Part shown: in pieces, positions 42,681-54,479 of the stretch | Position numbering within the stretch: the first letter of the stretch is position 1 | How the letters are laid out: every line of letters starts with the position of its first letter | NCBI GenBank assembly: GCA_947561585.1 | Contig: CANNZV010002486.1 | Coordinates: 32,237-96,236 of the forward strand | Direction of reading: 5' to 3' | Length of the DNA stretch: 64,000 nucleotides | From: Caprella mutica | Lineage: Eukaryota; Arthropoda; Malacostraca; Amphipoda; Caprellidae | Program-made: the position numbers and the translations under genes | Notes under the pieces: model-generated | What the model saw: only the letters and a program-made list of their open reading frames with translations | Databases searched by the model: none | What the model was told of the DNA's origin: nothing

Positions 42681-43829
42681 CAATGGGGCAATCCGTGGAC
42701 CGACAGTTGGGCCCAAGACAATTGGGCCGCGACAATTGGGCCCGCCGACAATTGGGCCCAAGACAATTAGCCCAGGACAATTGGACCCCGAGACAATTAT
42801 GTTATTTGCCAATTTTTTTCAGACATTTACTGAATTAACTTATTTAAAGACTCTTGCTACTGCGTTTTGTATAAAAAATATTGTCTTGCGCATATTTAAA
42901 ATAAAGAATATTCCTTACATGAAAAATATATACTCGTTATGAAAAATAACTATTTTTTAATATATATTTATTTATTTTTTGTTTTTATTTTATTACATCC
43001 GAAAAAGTTTCACAAACTTATGGAAATTTAAAATATGTACAAATTCCTAAACTAAAACATGATACGAAATACTAAACTAAACAGAAGTTAAAATGACGAT
43101 GCAGTGGTATAGTCTAAAATCATTCAATATATTTACTAATAGCTACAGTATTCTTTAAAAATCTTTTTGAATTTGAAATCAGACATTGGGTGTTTAAAAT
43201 ATAAGGAATATTGTTAAAAAGATCAACAGTCCTGTAAATAATAAAATTTCTTTCTAATTCAGTTATAAAATTAGGGACATTAAACTGAGTTGGTCTGGTT
43301 TGGTAGGAGTGAGTGGGTATGAACATATTCTTTTCATATGAATAAATACTATTTTTCTTTTAAACTACAATAATTTCTGTTCCGAGATAGGTCATGTAAG
43401 CAACAAATTTTCTAGTTACTGTACCTCTATATAGTGAACTCCTGTGAAGTAAATGAGTTAGGATGTAGCCAATAGAAAATAAGAATAGTTTTTTTATATG
43501 AAGAAACAATAGAAAATAAGAATGTAGGTATTGTAGACATGCCAAAATTATTGGAACATACATATTGAATTAAAGTTAATGTGAATTATTTGAAGCCTGT
43601 TCAGTGTTCAAAATTGAAGAGGTTTATGAATTATTATTACAAAATTTATTCTCATAATCTCATTTTATCCCAACAACTGTTCAAACAACTGTTCAATATA
43701 ACGTAGGAGGAAGTCTCCACTTATATGTTGAAACCAAATATCGTCACATGTTATTACCCATTTATCGTCATGTGTCGATACATGAGTAATATTGTCCACA
43801 GAATAAAATTTTCATTGAAAAGCTGGCAG

Positions 43830-44085
43830 GATGGGGGAAAATCAGGTAGAATGGGGGGAAATTAGGTAGAATGGGGAAATTAGGTAGAATGGTGGGAAAT
43901 CAAGTAGAATGGGGGAAAATCAGGTAGAATGGGGGAAAATAGGTAGAATGGGGGAAAATCAAATAGAATGGGGGATAATTAGGTAGAATGGGGGTAATTA
44001 GGTAGAATTGGGGGAAATTAGGTTAGAATGGGGGGGAAATCAGGTAGAATGGGGGAAAAGTTGGCTGAGTAAGGGAAATGATGCC
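43830..44085. repeat. About 20-bp minisatellite
   Basis: About 12 imperfect units of gggggaaaatcaggtagaat. Confidence 0.9.
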
Positions 44086-44107
44086 AGAATGGAGAAATTA
44101 ATGATTG

Positions 44108-44600
44108 TAGTAGAGGTTTAACGTCTGCTTCGGAACCAAAGGCCCTATCGCTGATGTCAAAATGAAATTAAATACAAGGGACTCGAAGAAGCAGTCAGAA
44201 AGAAAAATTGCTTCATGAACAAAGTCACCTACCACCGTCGGTGACAATGCTCATGGATGTAGAAAAGCTACTCAATGAAAGCAGTACGTCCCTTACAAAG
44301 AAATTTAACGAAAATTGTCACAAGCACCATTTGCTGCACTCACGGATAGAAGAGGAAAATGAAGAGGCAATAGTAAATGAAGCCTACGAGTCTACCTAAC
44401 TTAAAGATCTAAGTACTTCTTCGTCACATTTTTGGTAAGCGACTACAATCACGGAGTAGCTTTCCTGTATCCATGAGCTAGACACTGACAGGTGGTATTT
44501 GACTTTGTTCATGAATCTCATCTTAATAAAATTACATTTTGAAGTCAGTGAGTTGGCCTCCGATTCTGCAGCAGACGTAAAAACCCCTACGTAAGTAATT
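44108..44600. repeat. SINE-like repeat, copy C, in head-to-head form
   Basis: 44108-44410 matches copy B from its A-rich end inward (gtttaacgtctgcttcggaa). 44412-44600 is the same segment inverted (gcagacgtaaaaacccctac). The two halves form a large hairpin. Confidence 0.75.
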
Positions 44601-46604
44601 AATCAAAGCGACAATATTTTTAATTTCCTTCTCATTAAATTATCTTGAGTATCACAATAATGTTTCGTACTATTGGGTCACACAGAGTATTAAAAACATT
44701 AAGAAGAATGAAAAATACATAGTAAACTTTATTTTACGCGATTTATTTAACATATACAAAGTTTTCCCGGACACTGGAAATGACATTTAAGATAATATGA
44801 TGGATTAACAATAATTAATTTATGATATGAATTATTTCAGCTGAAATCAATTTATTTTCAGAGGAAAAAGTTTTAGATAACCAAAGTCGTATGGAAATTT
44901 TGATAGATTAGTTGTTTGTTTTTTCCAAATATATGAAGTTCACAAAATATATATCATCGTATACTGTGTAAATAATAATTAACCAAATCTCAGAAGATAA
45001 CGTGTACGGCAATACAACAACATGACGTCTAAAACTTGTGAAAATTTTGTACGTTTAATCAAATTAGGTGACACTTTTTCCATTTAAATAAATTTTATTT
45101 TTTTAACTAATCATTATTCAGATGAACAAGGTATATTGAATAGTATAATCAACTATTCTGATTCTATCATATATGTATAGGTCCCCCCCTCTAATTACTC
45201 CCCCCCCTCCTGCTTACCACCCTAATTAAGTTCCAGTAGATCGATAAATGGGTAAAAGCTATCTTAGTATGTAAAATTGAATAAATATTGAGAATTAATA
45301 TATTTACTAACCATTAAAATGATTCAAAATCACTATTTCGAAATTGATCAAAATACCATTTATCGTCACCCCATGACGATAAAACCTTCTTTATTGATAA
45401 CCAAACATCGACACATCGATTTATTTTAAATATCGATGACCGATTAATTTCTGATTTAAGAAATGCAATTAAAAACAAGCAAAATTGTATGAACATTATT
45501 TTCAATTTTTTTTTTATTTGAAGCGTAAAATCGCGCATAACAAATTCTATATACCTAATCAATTTCGGTAGGTTTATCCTGAATGTAGCGTATCGTCATA
45601 CATCTCATCAGTTAAACTGTCACTCTAACTGTAATTTTAACTGAAATTACTCATATTTTTGCAACAATATTGAAAATATATGGAAACATCGAATTGTAAA
45701 AACCTATACTATGAAATTGTTTCTAAGTCTTGTTATAGACGAAAATAACTGAAACGTGACGATAAATGGAGAGTGACGATACAAGGAGCCCTTACCCTAT
45801 AACCTTTGAAATTTACCCATTTTCTACCAAATATTTATCTTTGTCAGACGATGTAAACTACACATTGAATCCATATGACATGATTCAAAATAGTACGACT
45901 TATTTAAATACTTCAAAGATTTTCATTACATTGAAACATGAGATTAGCATCCAAATGTGATTTAAGGGGCTTGCTAATATATACTTTATCAAGTATATGA
46001 ATAGAATTAAAAAAATAGAAACATAATTTTAGAGAATATAAAGCATATTTCAAAGATAATATTGTCACTTTCCTAGTAAAAACAAGGTAACATTTCTTTA
46101 TTGTATCTTCTGCCCAATTTTTTTCTGGGCTTAATTGTTTTGGGCCCAATTGTCTTGGGGCCCAATTGTTTGGGCCCAACTGTCGAAGCACCGGGGCAAT
46201 CAACTACTGCTTTATAAATCAATGGAAGAGGAGAGCACACAAAACTGATCTCTCTAGACGCTGGTTTACACAAAACTTTCCTCGTTACACTGGTTATCAC
46301 ATAACTGAACTGTCGCTGGTTATCATTATCACTTAAGTGAATAAATATTACTAACAAACATGAAATATATGTGACTGTGGTTCCTTACAACAAGACTATA
46401 AATTAATAACTGCATAGAATAATAAATTGGAGACACATTTGGCCACAACAAACATGTCCCTTTTTAAGAATATTCTGAAGGTAATCACAATTATCACTGG
46501 GTTAATATCACTAGTTAATATCATTTCTTTCCCTCACCTTTATATTTTTGCCATCAGATTCATCACATTTTGGCGTTAAAATCTTAGCAAGTGTGGGCGC
46601 CAGA

Positions 46605-47006
46605 TGTCGCATCTACTGTATTTCCGTAAGTATTTCTATTAGTTCTAATAATTAAACAGGGTTCATTAAAAAGTTATGGGGGTATATAGTTTATTCAATT
46701 ATCTCACGTTACAGTGATGGACATAATTAGAGTAAATAGAGTAGGAACCTTATCATTAGACATGATAAGGATCCAATAGGAGAGTGTATATTACAAAAGC
46801 TACTAATACCAACTGTGTGAGTGCGGTCATCATACACTATGTGAGTGTTGCCACTACACTCCACACTATAAACACTCCATGAGTGTTTCACTACACTCTG
46901 CTACTCAACTAACACTCAACTCCTAACTCCTCTGAAGGCATTGAGCACTTGCTATTTATATGCTAACTATTATAGTGTAATCACCTAATAACACAAGGAC
47001 TCTACA
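46605..47006 (-). mobile_element. Probable LTR with adjoining primer-binding site
   Basis: On the minus strand: TGTAGAGTCC start, a TATA-like atataaatagc, a polyadenylation signal aataaac, and a CA end (gcgaca). tggcgccc follows two to three bases later (46595-46602), the common start of a retrotransposon primer-binding site. About 40 bp of internal sequence is left; no gag or pol. Probably a truncated LTR retrotransposon. The 5' border is a guess. Confidence 0.5.
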
Positions 47007-47494
47007 GGAGTCTAACTGTATCTTCTCGGTCAATTTTTAACGTAAATTGAAAATATAGGTATAGTAGGATGCGCAAAGACTATGGTAGCAAAAGTAAGGT
47101 CGTATTTTTTCGGAATTCATCTTTATTCGAATGTAATGACATCACAAAAAAAAATAATAAATTTTTTTTATCATTAATCAGAGCATTAATTTTTTATACG
47201 AACTTACTTTAGTTACCCAAGTCTTTCCGCTTTCAATGATACCAATATTATTACTGTATGTTAAAAGTTGACGGAGAAGATACATTTATCGCAACCTTCC
47301 CAAAGATCACGTTTTCTTTCATATATCGTTTTCTATGAAAAAATGTGATTTTTTTCCAACAACAAAAATGATTCCAAATATGATTTTATATACATATGTG
47401 TATCCAATTTCAATGCTATACGATTAATAATAAATAAAAAGTTTTGTAAGTGGGGGACGATCCCCTAAAGCTTACTATAACTTCTTACTAGTCA

Positions 47495-48240
47495 ATTTAG
47501 CAGAATTGAAAATCAATTTGGCAGAATTGAAATCAATTTGGCAGAATTGAAATCAATTTGGCAGAATTGAAAATCAATTTGGCTGAATTGAAATCAATTT
47601 GGCAGAATTGAAAATCAATTTGGCTGAATTGAAAATAAATTTGGCAGAATTGAAAATAAATTTGGCAAGATTGAAATCAATTTGGCAGAATTGAAAATAA
47701 ATTTGGAAGAATTTTAAATCAATTTGGAAGAATTGAAAATCAATTTGGCAGAATTGAAAATCAATTTGGCAGAATTGAAATCAATTTGGCAGAATTGAAA
47801 ATCAATTTGGCTGAATTGGAAATCAATTTGGCAGAATTGAAAATCAATTTGGCAGAATTGAAAATCAATTTGGCAGAATTGAAATCAATTTGGCAGAATT
47901 GAAAATCAATTTGGCTGAATTGGAAATCAATTTGGCAGAATTGAAAATCAATTTGGCAGAATTGAAAATCAATTTGGCAGAATTGAAATCAATTTGGCTG
48001 AATTGAAAATCAATTTGGCAGAATTGAAAATCAATTTGGCTGAATTGGAAATCAATTTGGCAGAATTGAAAATCAATTTGGCAGAATTGAAAATCAAATT
48101 AGCAGAATTGAAAATCAATTTGGGAAAATTGCAAATCAATTTGGGAGAATTGAAAATCAATTTGGCAGGATTGAAAATCAATTTGGCAGAATTGAAAATC
48201 AATTTGGAAGAATTAAAATCAATTTGAAAGAATTGAAAAT
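47495..48240. repeat. About 21-bp minisatellite, roughly 34 copies
   Basis: Unit gaaaatcaatttggcagaatt with 20-22-bp variants (aaatcaatttggctgaattg). It abuts the 3' end of the leucine-rich fragment. Confidence 0.95.
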
Positions 48241-48275
48241 GAAAATTGCATGAGAGAATTTCCTCAATATTCATT

Positions 48276-49090
48276 TCAGACCATTATCAATTCCTTAAGT
48301 CTAGTGAAAGTTTTCAAAATATTTTCAATTCCTATTAATAGTCTTCGATCTATGACTAAAGTTTCTAGAGTGTTCATGAAGAACACATTGCACAATTTTC
48401 CACACAGGATAAATGGATTGGCCAAATCAATATCACAATGGGGTATTTGCAGATTTCGTATGTTAACGAAAGGTTCCAATTCAATAACATCAGTGGGTGC
48501 AATTAGTGACCTAATATACTTAATGTTTTAAGACCATAGCATGCTACCAATGTGGATAAACTACTGACAGTCACTTTAAAATTTGAACAATGAACGGTTT
48601 CCAATACGTGTTTAGATCGTATGAGAAGATCTTGCAACTTTCCTTCCAACAATTCGTAACATTGTATCGTATGGAATATTGCTGGACAAGCAGTTAGTAA
48701 ATCGTCAATTGAAGAGTCTGTACAACGTACAAAAAGCTCACCTCTTCCAGCTACAAAAGAATATTCTTCACATGAAATACTACACTTTAAATATTTCATA
48801 TTTTTACCGTTTTTAAATAATTGTGTTAAAACCTCAATAATTTCATTGTTAATGAACTTATGCCTGATATACTTTATGGGGAAAAGATGTCTTTGAGGTA
48901 AAATTCTGTGGTCCTCTTCAATCAGTTCTTCAAGATTCGTAGATTGTTCTACCTCCACTGACAGCTGATATAAATCTGATTCCTGAGAAGAGATGGAATA
49001 TAAATTAGTAAAGTGTTGAAGAATATGAGTTATCACTGGAACCCGACTTTTAGGACCTATAAAAAAGGCATTTTGGGGTCTTAATGGCAT
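48276..49090 (-). pseudogene. Leucine-rich-repeat-like fragment (frameshifted)
   Basis: 195 open codons (49090-48503) with leucine-rich character (LETVHCSNFKVTVSSLSTLV, GLKTLSI). They continue after a one-base shift near 48520 into 67 more residues (FVNIRNLQIPHCDIDLANPF, LETLVIDRRLL, RLKELIMV, stop at 48276). The continuation of the leucine spacing across the shift argues for a mutation or assembly error. Together with the F-box exon 500 bp upstream it resembles an F-box/LRR substrate adaptor of an SCF ubiquitin ligase. An intervening exon is missing or unseen, since a phase-2 acceptor (tttttatag, near 49068) does not fit the upstream donor. Function is inference. Confidence 0.5.
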
Positions 49091-49593
49091 TTTAGGACCT
49101 AAATAACCATCCCTAGATTATTAAAATGAATCTAGATTCTAGCTCATGGTATATTTATTTAAATTTATCCTAACAGTAAAACAATGATTACATTGAAATT
49201 CATATTTTTTCTTTATTTTTAAGCAATAAAAAAGTGTCGTAAGACAGGGAAGACGTGGGTAGTGTACACAGAAATTTAAGCAGACACCGCCAGATGGCTT
49301 TTTGTCGATGCCTAATCACTAGGGTTGTGACAATATGCATTTAAAATCATAGATCTTAGGAATATCATAGACGAAACGAAATACAATGGTATCGAATACT
49401 ATATACCGCTGAATTAAAACGATTCAATGTGTTACTTTTTTCCGTCTATAATATTTTCAGGATCTATAATTTTAAACGCATATTGTCACAACCCTAATAA
49501 TCAACATGATTTCATAATATAATTTTTTTTTTCGTTCTCAGGATAGGTCATAATTGAGTCGATTGACCAATGTAATTGATACTTGGTAGTTAC

Positions 49594-49746
49594 CTTAGAG
49601 ATGATCTTCTTCCTCCACAGTTTATCTTTGCTCAGTCTATTGAACAAACAATTCACTTGGGCAAAAGTTGTTCTGTCGCTGATAGAAGTAGAATGTTGGA
49701 AGATCATCAAAATCATCTCGTCGGGAAGTTGATCGAAAATATTCTC
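49594..49746 (-). CDS. F-box exon of an F-box/LRR-like gene
   Basis: 51 codons bounded by acceptor tttccag and donor gtaact, phase 0 at both ends. Sequence ENIFDQLPDEMILMIFQHST, then FAQVNCLFNRLSKDKLWRK, is a standard F-box (LPDE start, W at the end), which binds Skp1 in SCF ubiquitin ligases. Upstream exons were not found; a transposon (49794-51113) sits immediately upstream in the intron. The leucine-rich fragment downstream is the likely substrate-binding part. Confidence 0.75.
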
Positions 49747-49793
49747 CTGGAAATAAATAAAAACTACAGTTTTCCTAAAAGAGTAACAAATTA

Positions 49794-51113
49794 GGGGAGG
49801 ATGGTCATCAATGGGACAAAAAACACAGAAAGATTGATTTTTCATTTACTATGGGAAAAGTATGAAAAATAAAAAATCCATGTGTAATAAATATATTCCT
49901 TTATAAAATGAAACTAACTCGAATGCTATCACATATTCTGTTATCACATATATAAAAAATTAAAAAAATAAATGTCCCATTGTATAACAGCACTGGTGAA
50001 CAATGGGACATACCCTGGTGAACGATGGGACAGTTTATCAAACTTGTTTATTGATGAGGTTATGGTCAAATTTCAAGTTCGAATTATCTCTTTATGTTGT
50101 CCCACACTTAGTTGGTTCATATAACATCAGTTTATTGTCCTCTAGCTTCGCCGAAGCCATGTCAGGAACATTTGGAAAATTAAGCTCATTGCACTTGAAT
50201 CTTCGCCTAACATTAATATTTCATATATATCTTTTTCATGTTTTTGGCCAACAGAATACGTTTTAGAAGTATCATCAAATTCTATAAGTGCATAAATCTT
50301 CATTTCCAACGTTTTCGGTAGAGATTTAAGTTCTTCAGACGAATGGATCAGTTAGTTAAGAGTTATATACCAGACCTAGAACAATAGTTCACAGGCCATC
50401 TACGGTGGATACTTTATGAAGTGATTTCGAAGGCCTTATCCTTAGTGGCACCAGCAAAAAGCTTTTCTGGAGTATCAGTTGCAATCATGCTGCGTCTTTT
50501 TCTTTTATTGGTAGAATTTGTTTTCTATGCAGTGCTTTGTAATGACCTCAGATTGCTAAAGCCCTTGAACATGGTCGAAAGTACAGCTTCAGCTGGAAGC
50601 TCTGTTTCTACAAGAAGCCCTGAAGCTACAGTTCACGTTATTGTATCAAAACTAGATATTTATTGATTCATATGGAATAACTAGACGGTTTGGTTGACAA
50701 TAGGGCACTGTCCCATTGTTAACCAAATTTTCTGTCCCAATGATCACCATGACGCCATTTTGAAAACATATGGGTATAGCGGCTCAACAACAAAAGTATA
50801 AAGGCAATTCTTTCAAATGATCATATTTTACATATTACTTAATATTATAGAAAAATGCTGAAAGCTTATATGTTAAATAACAAGATTTATAACAGTTGAA
50901 ACAAAGTACGAAAAATTTAGTTTTCCCATCTCTAAAACACGTTTTCGCTTTTACACAGAGCTGACTGCACCCCAACCGCTGAATGCAATGCGAGTGAATG
51001 CATTGAAGTATGCCTAATTTACCACTAAGATTTTGTTACAAATTACCCTCAAATAAAAAAGTTATTCAGCATGTCCCATTGTTCCCAGTGTCCCATTGAT
51101 GACCATCCTCCCC
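49794..51113. mobile_element. TA-flanked, pogo/Tigger-like element
   Basis: 1,320 bp with terminal inverted repeat GGGGAGGATGGTCATCAATG (both ends) and TA on each side (49792-49793, 51114-51115). Inside, further inverted short motifs (caatgggaca / tgtcccattg) repeat near both ends. On the minus strand near 50450-50520 a short open stretch reads KRKRRSMIATDTPEKLF, like the C-terminus of pogo-class DDE transposases. No intact transposase. Confidence 0.7.
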
Positions 51114-51119
51114 TATAAC

Positions 51120-52400
51120 GGTAAATCAAATTGTTATTCCACTTCAAGTGTTTCTCAACCAGATAATTTAATTAGAGACAATAAATAAAACTACGAAATT
51201 GATAGAACCAAGATTGATGAATGAGTCAATTGGAAACGAATTTATATATATATATATTGGTTGGGAATGAGCATGAAAAATACTGGGAGATTTGTAGGCT
51301 GCTGGTAGGAGAAAGTTAAGAAATTGGTAAAGAACGAAAAAACAAAATATGAACTTAAGAATGAAGAAAAAGTGAAGCAAAGAAGAGATGGTATGAATGC
51401 AGTGATGTTTGTAAGAAAAAGAAGAAGGTTAGAGAGAGAGAGAGAGAGCTACCTCGAGTCTGAGGGTGGTGGAGGGGTGAATAGAGAAGGTGAGAATTTA
51501 AAAGGAGGAAGTGCAGAAAATACTGAAGAAAAATGAATGTGGAAGCAGCCAAGACCATATAAAATGAAGGTAAGGATTTGTATAAAGCTTCGGGTATGAG
51601 TATCAGAGTATGTATGCATAATGATGTGTTGGTAGTGGTGTCATTGGTGATGGATGGAAGAAGTCGAAAACTGTTATGATTCCCATGGTAATAAAAACAA
51701 TGTTGTCTCAACATCGACCCAATTCTGATAAATACCTACGCCTCTTTTTTTCTATAGAATTTTTCAAATCGAAGAAAATGTTTAGGAAAAGGGTAACTTT
51801 ACTGAAAGTCCGAAAAAAACATTCATTAATTGTTGATTGTAAATTGTAATGCCTCTGAATATAATCAATATATTGTTACAGGTAAAGTTCGTACAGCGGA
51901 CGATCTTTAATTGGGCAATATGCGTTTAAAAAAATATATACGGGCCATGCAGTTCCTACAAATACCTTAAAATTATGTGGTTTAATAAATATTTCATTCA
52001 TCTACCAAATATCTACTCATACAGTGATTTTATTCAGAGGTATTACACTTGTAATGTTTTTCAGATTTTCAGTAACTTGATTTTGTTACCCTTTTCCCAT
52101 ACATTTTCTTTTATTAGAAAAGTTCTATAGAAATTAAAAAGAGGACTAACTATCTTATATTTTGACGTAATTCAAATTTTTAGTTAGTTGCTAATATCTT
52201 TGTTTTATTTTACTTATTTTATTATTTCGTACATTTATATGAGTAAGTTATATAAATATTAAATGATTTTCATTAAAATTTTTGTTTAATAATAATGTGA
52301 TATTGTTTACCTTCACTATCGTTTCTTTGAAATGCTGTTAAAGAAAACTACTAAGTTAAAATTCCCAACTGAACCAATTATGTGACCTTACAACGGGTTC
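51120..52400. other. Non-coding AT-rich stretch
   Basis: Contains a short (ta)n and an agagag tract. No gene or element supported. Confidence 0.4.
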
Positions 52401-52402
52401 TA

Positions 52403-53256
52403 GGTCAATTCGTCGAAAACACATTCGCCGCCCGACACATTCGCCGATAATATGATTTTTTTTAGCAAACTAAGGTTTACTACAAAAATTTAAGTTAATT
52501 GAAAATCCTGATTATTGAAATTGATCAAATTTTTTTAGTAACAAAACGGTAATTAATTGTCTGATTTTAATGCCATAAAAATGCTTGTTCTAAGTCCCAT
52601 TATAAAAGTTTCTAAATAAATTTAGAAGTATTTATTGAATGATAAATATTTAATCCATTTATTCTAACATAAACTTTTCTATTTTTTAAAAGGAATTGCT
52701 GAACAAAATGGATTTTGCTTTCCTTTGTACTCAAATACTTTTATCCTTATTGTCAATATTTCATAAAAAGAATAGTTATATGAATATTCTTAAAACCAAG
52801 AAATAAATTTGTTTTAACTGTTCCTTCAATGGATGTTGAAATATACAAATTTAAACTTGGTAGACTTTTTTGTGGGTTAGCAGACTGATTCTACAATGTA
52901 TATAGAAGGATTAAAATAAAGTGAGACTAACACAAAAACAATCTTTTTCTTTTGTAATTGATAATTGTACACAGAAAATAGGATTAACATAGAATTAATA
53001 AACTGACACAAATAATGCAGCAATAACATTATATATGAGTTAATTAATTAAGTTAACGTAAATACCATAAAGTTAAACCAATAACTATGTAGAATATTCT
53101 AAATAATTTTTACACTTATTTGTAAATTCATCTATATGTAATATCGTCTGAACATATGAGATAAATTTGTTTACCTTTTTTAATAATCAATTTTTTTCGG
53201 CGAAAGTGTCGTTCGGCGAATGTGTTTTCGGCGAATGTGTTTTCGGCGAATGGACC
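52403..53256. mobile_element. Fold-back-like element with TTCGCCGAAAACACA arms
   Basis: Left end ggtcaattcgtcgaaaacac with attcgccg units (52403-52450). Right end inverted, with three units of ttttcggcgaatgtg and final cgaatggacc (53195-53256). The interior is AT-rich with no ORF. A clean target duplication is not visible, unlike the other fold-back elements. Confidence 0.7.
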
Positions 53257-53289
53257 GGTCACCGAATTGTCTACTGATCCTTCTTCGTT

Positions 53290-54475
53290 GGTGGATAAAG
53301 ATGAATAAATCTCAACTCAGACAAGTTCCTAATGAAGTACAACCTGAAATACTTTCAAATTGTGCCTATGTTTTAGATGGAGGCTCATTGATAAATCGAA
53401 TCTCGTGGCAGAATGGTCTCTCCTTCGAATTTAGAAATAATACTCAATTTACAAACTATGTGCTTATAACTTTCCAAAATGTAACTGTCGTTTTCGATGT
53501 TATACAAGTAAGCTCTCAACCAAAGATGTGACACATTTCCAGCATTGATAGAAGTCAGAAAAAAGGCGGTGCTGATTGTTATTAAGAAAGAAGATTTTTG
53601 AAGAATGAGAGCAATAAAGAACAATTCATTAAATTGCTTCTAGAAATTATACGATAGCAATAACGTGAAGACACTTCAGGCAACGGATGACGCAGATTTA
53701 CTGATTCTATTAACAATTCTAAGAACATCTGAAACTCACGACACTGAGGTTATTGAGAGGTTAGTGTTACTGATCCATCACGTGAATGTCACTTCACCTG
53801 GTTTACATGACATCATACTAATATCGGACAAAAGTGATTCATGTAAGATATTAAACATCAAGCATGTATCAAGCACTTGGACTAAACATTGCCAATATAT
53901 GCACTTCTAGGATGCGAAACAACCTCTAGGGTACTTTTCATTGGGAAGGTAGCAGCACTGAAAAAGTGAAGAACTGATCCTAATTTCAAAAAGATATGAT
54001 GCCTTTTCTCAACAGTACACCTCAAAAAGATGATGTATCCCATGCATGCTGGTGAGAGATTGATTTTACTATTACATGGAGTAACAAAATCATCGAATCT
54101 CGATCACCATCGATTATGGGGTTTATTAATAAAGTGTGTACTGGGAATAAACCTCTCCAGCCTGAGATGCTCTGCCCAACATTCCATTCGCTGAGAGTAT
54201 TCCATCAGGTTCAAGCAAGGATAGGGAATGATTTGAATCCTCTTGAATTTAGGTGAAGAATTGAAAACGAAAGGCTGATGTCAATTCACACTTCCAAATC
54301 CCCTGCTCCATATTCCCTCTTGAAAATGATCAGATGCAACTGTAAAGGAGATTGTAGTACCAAAAGTTGTACCTGATTCAGATATTCCCTTGCGATGCTC
54401 CAATATTTGTGGTCAATGCAGAGAATTGTCTTGCCATAATTGTATGGAATATGATTTAAATGATAGTACTGTGTA
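53290..54475 (+). pseudogene. Decayed copy of an uncharacterised cysteine-tailed protein family
   Basis: Three-frame remnants in order: LDGGSLINRISW, VTVVFDVIQ, TDDADLLILLTILR, SCKILNIKHV, FHSLRVFHQVQARIGNDLNP and finally IRCNCKGDCSTKSCT with CGQCRELSCHNC. This order matches a multi-copy invertebrate protein family of unknown role that I recognise by its RCNC...C tail. Many stops and frameshifts; non-functional. No introns are seen, which may mean a retrocopy or an element-borne gene. Confidence 0.6.
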
Positions 54476-54479
54476 GACT

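Larger units (their letters stand above)
43700..45800. mobile_element. Insertion with TTTATCGTCA-type inverted ends
   Basis: Near the left border atcgtcacatg...tttatcgtcatg (43730-43790), near the right border gtgacgataaatggagagtg (45757-45780). Short inverted units suggest another fold-back arm type. Exact ends and target duplication were not resolved. Confidence 0.45.
42694..46192. mobile_element. Fold-back element with GACAATTGGGCC arms, carrying a 2.2-kb insertion
   Basis: Left arm 42694-42800 (gacaattgggcc units), right arm 46110-46192 inverted. Perfect 9-bp direct repeat GGGGCAATC (42685-42693, 46193-46201). The interior matches 35816-36842 up to about 43690 and again from about 45870. 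The part in between (with the 43830 minisatellite and SINE-like copy C) is an insertion absent from the other copy. Confidence 0.88.

Noticed and set aside
50003..50666. Plus-strand ORFs of 87 and 81 codons
   Set aside because: Inside the pogo-like element, no family resemblance; the minus strand carries the transposase-like remnant.
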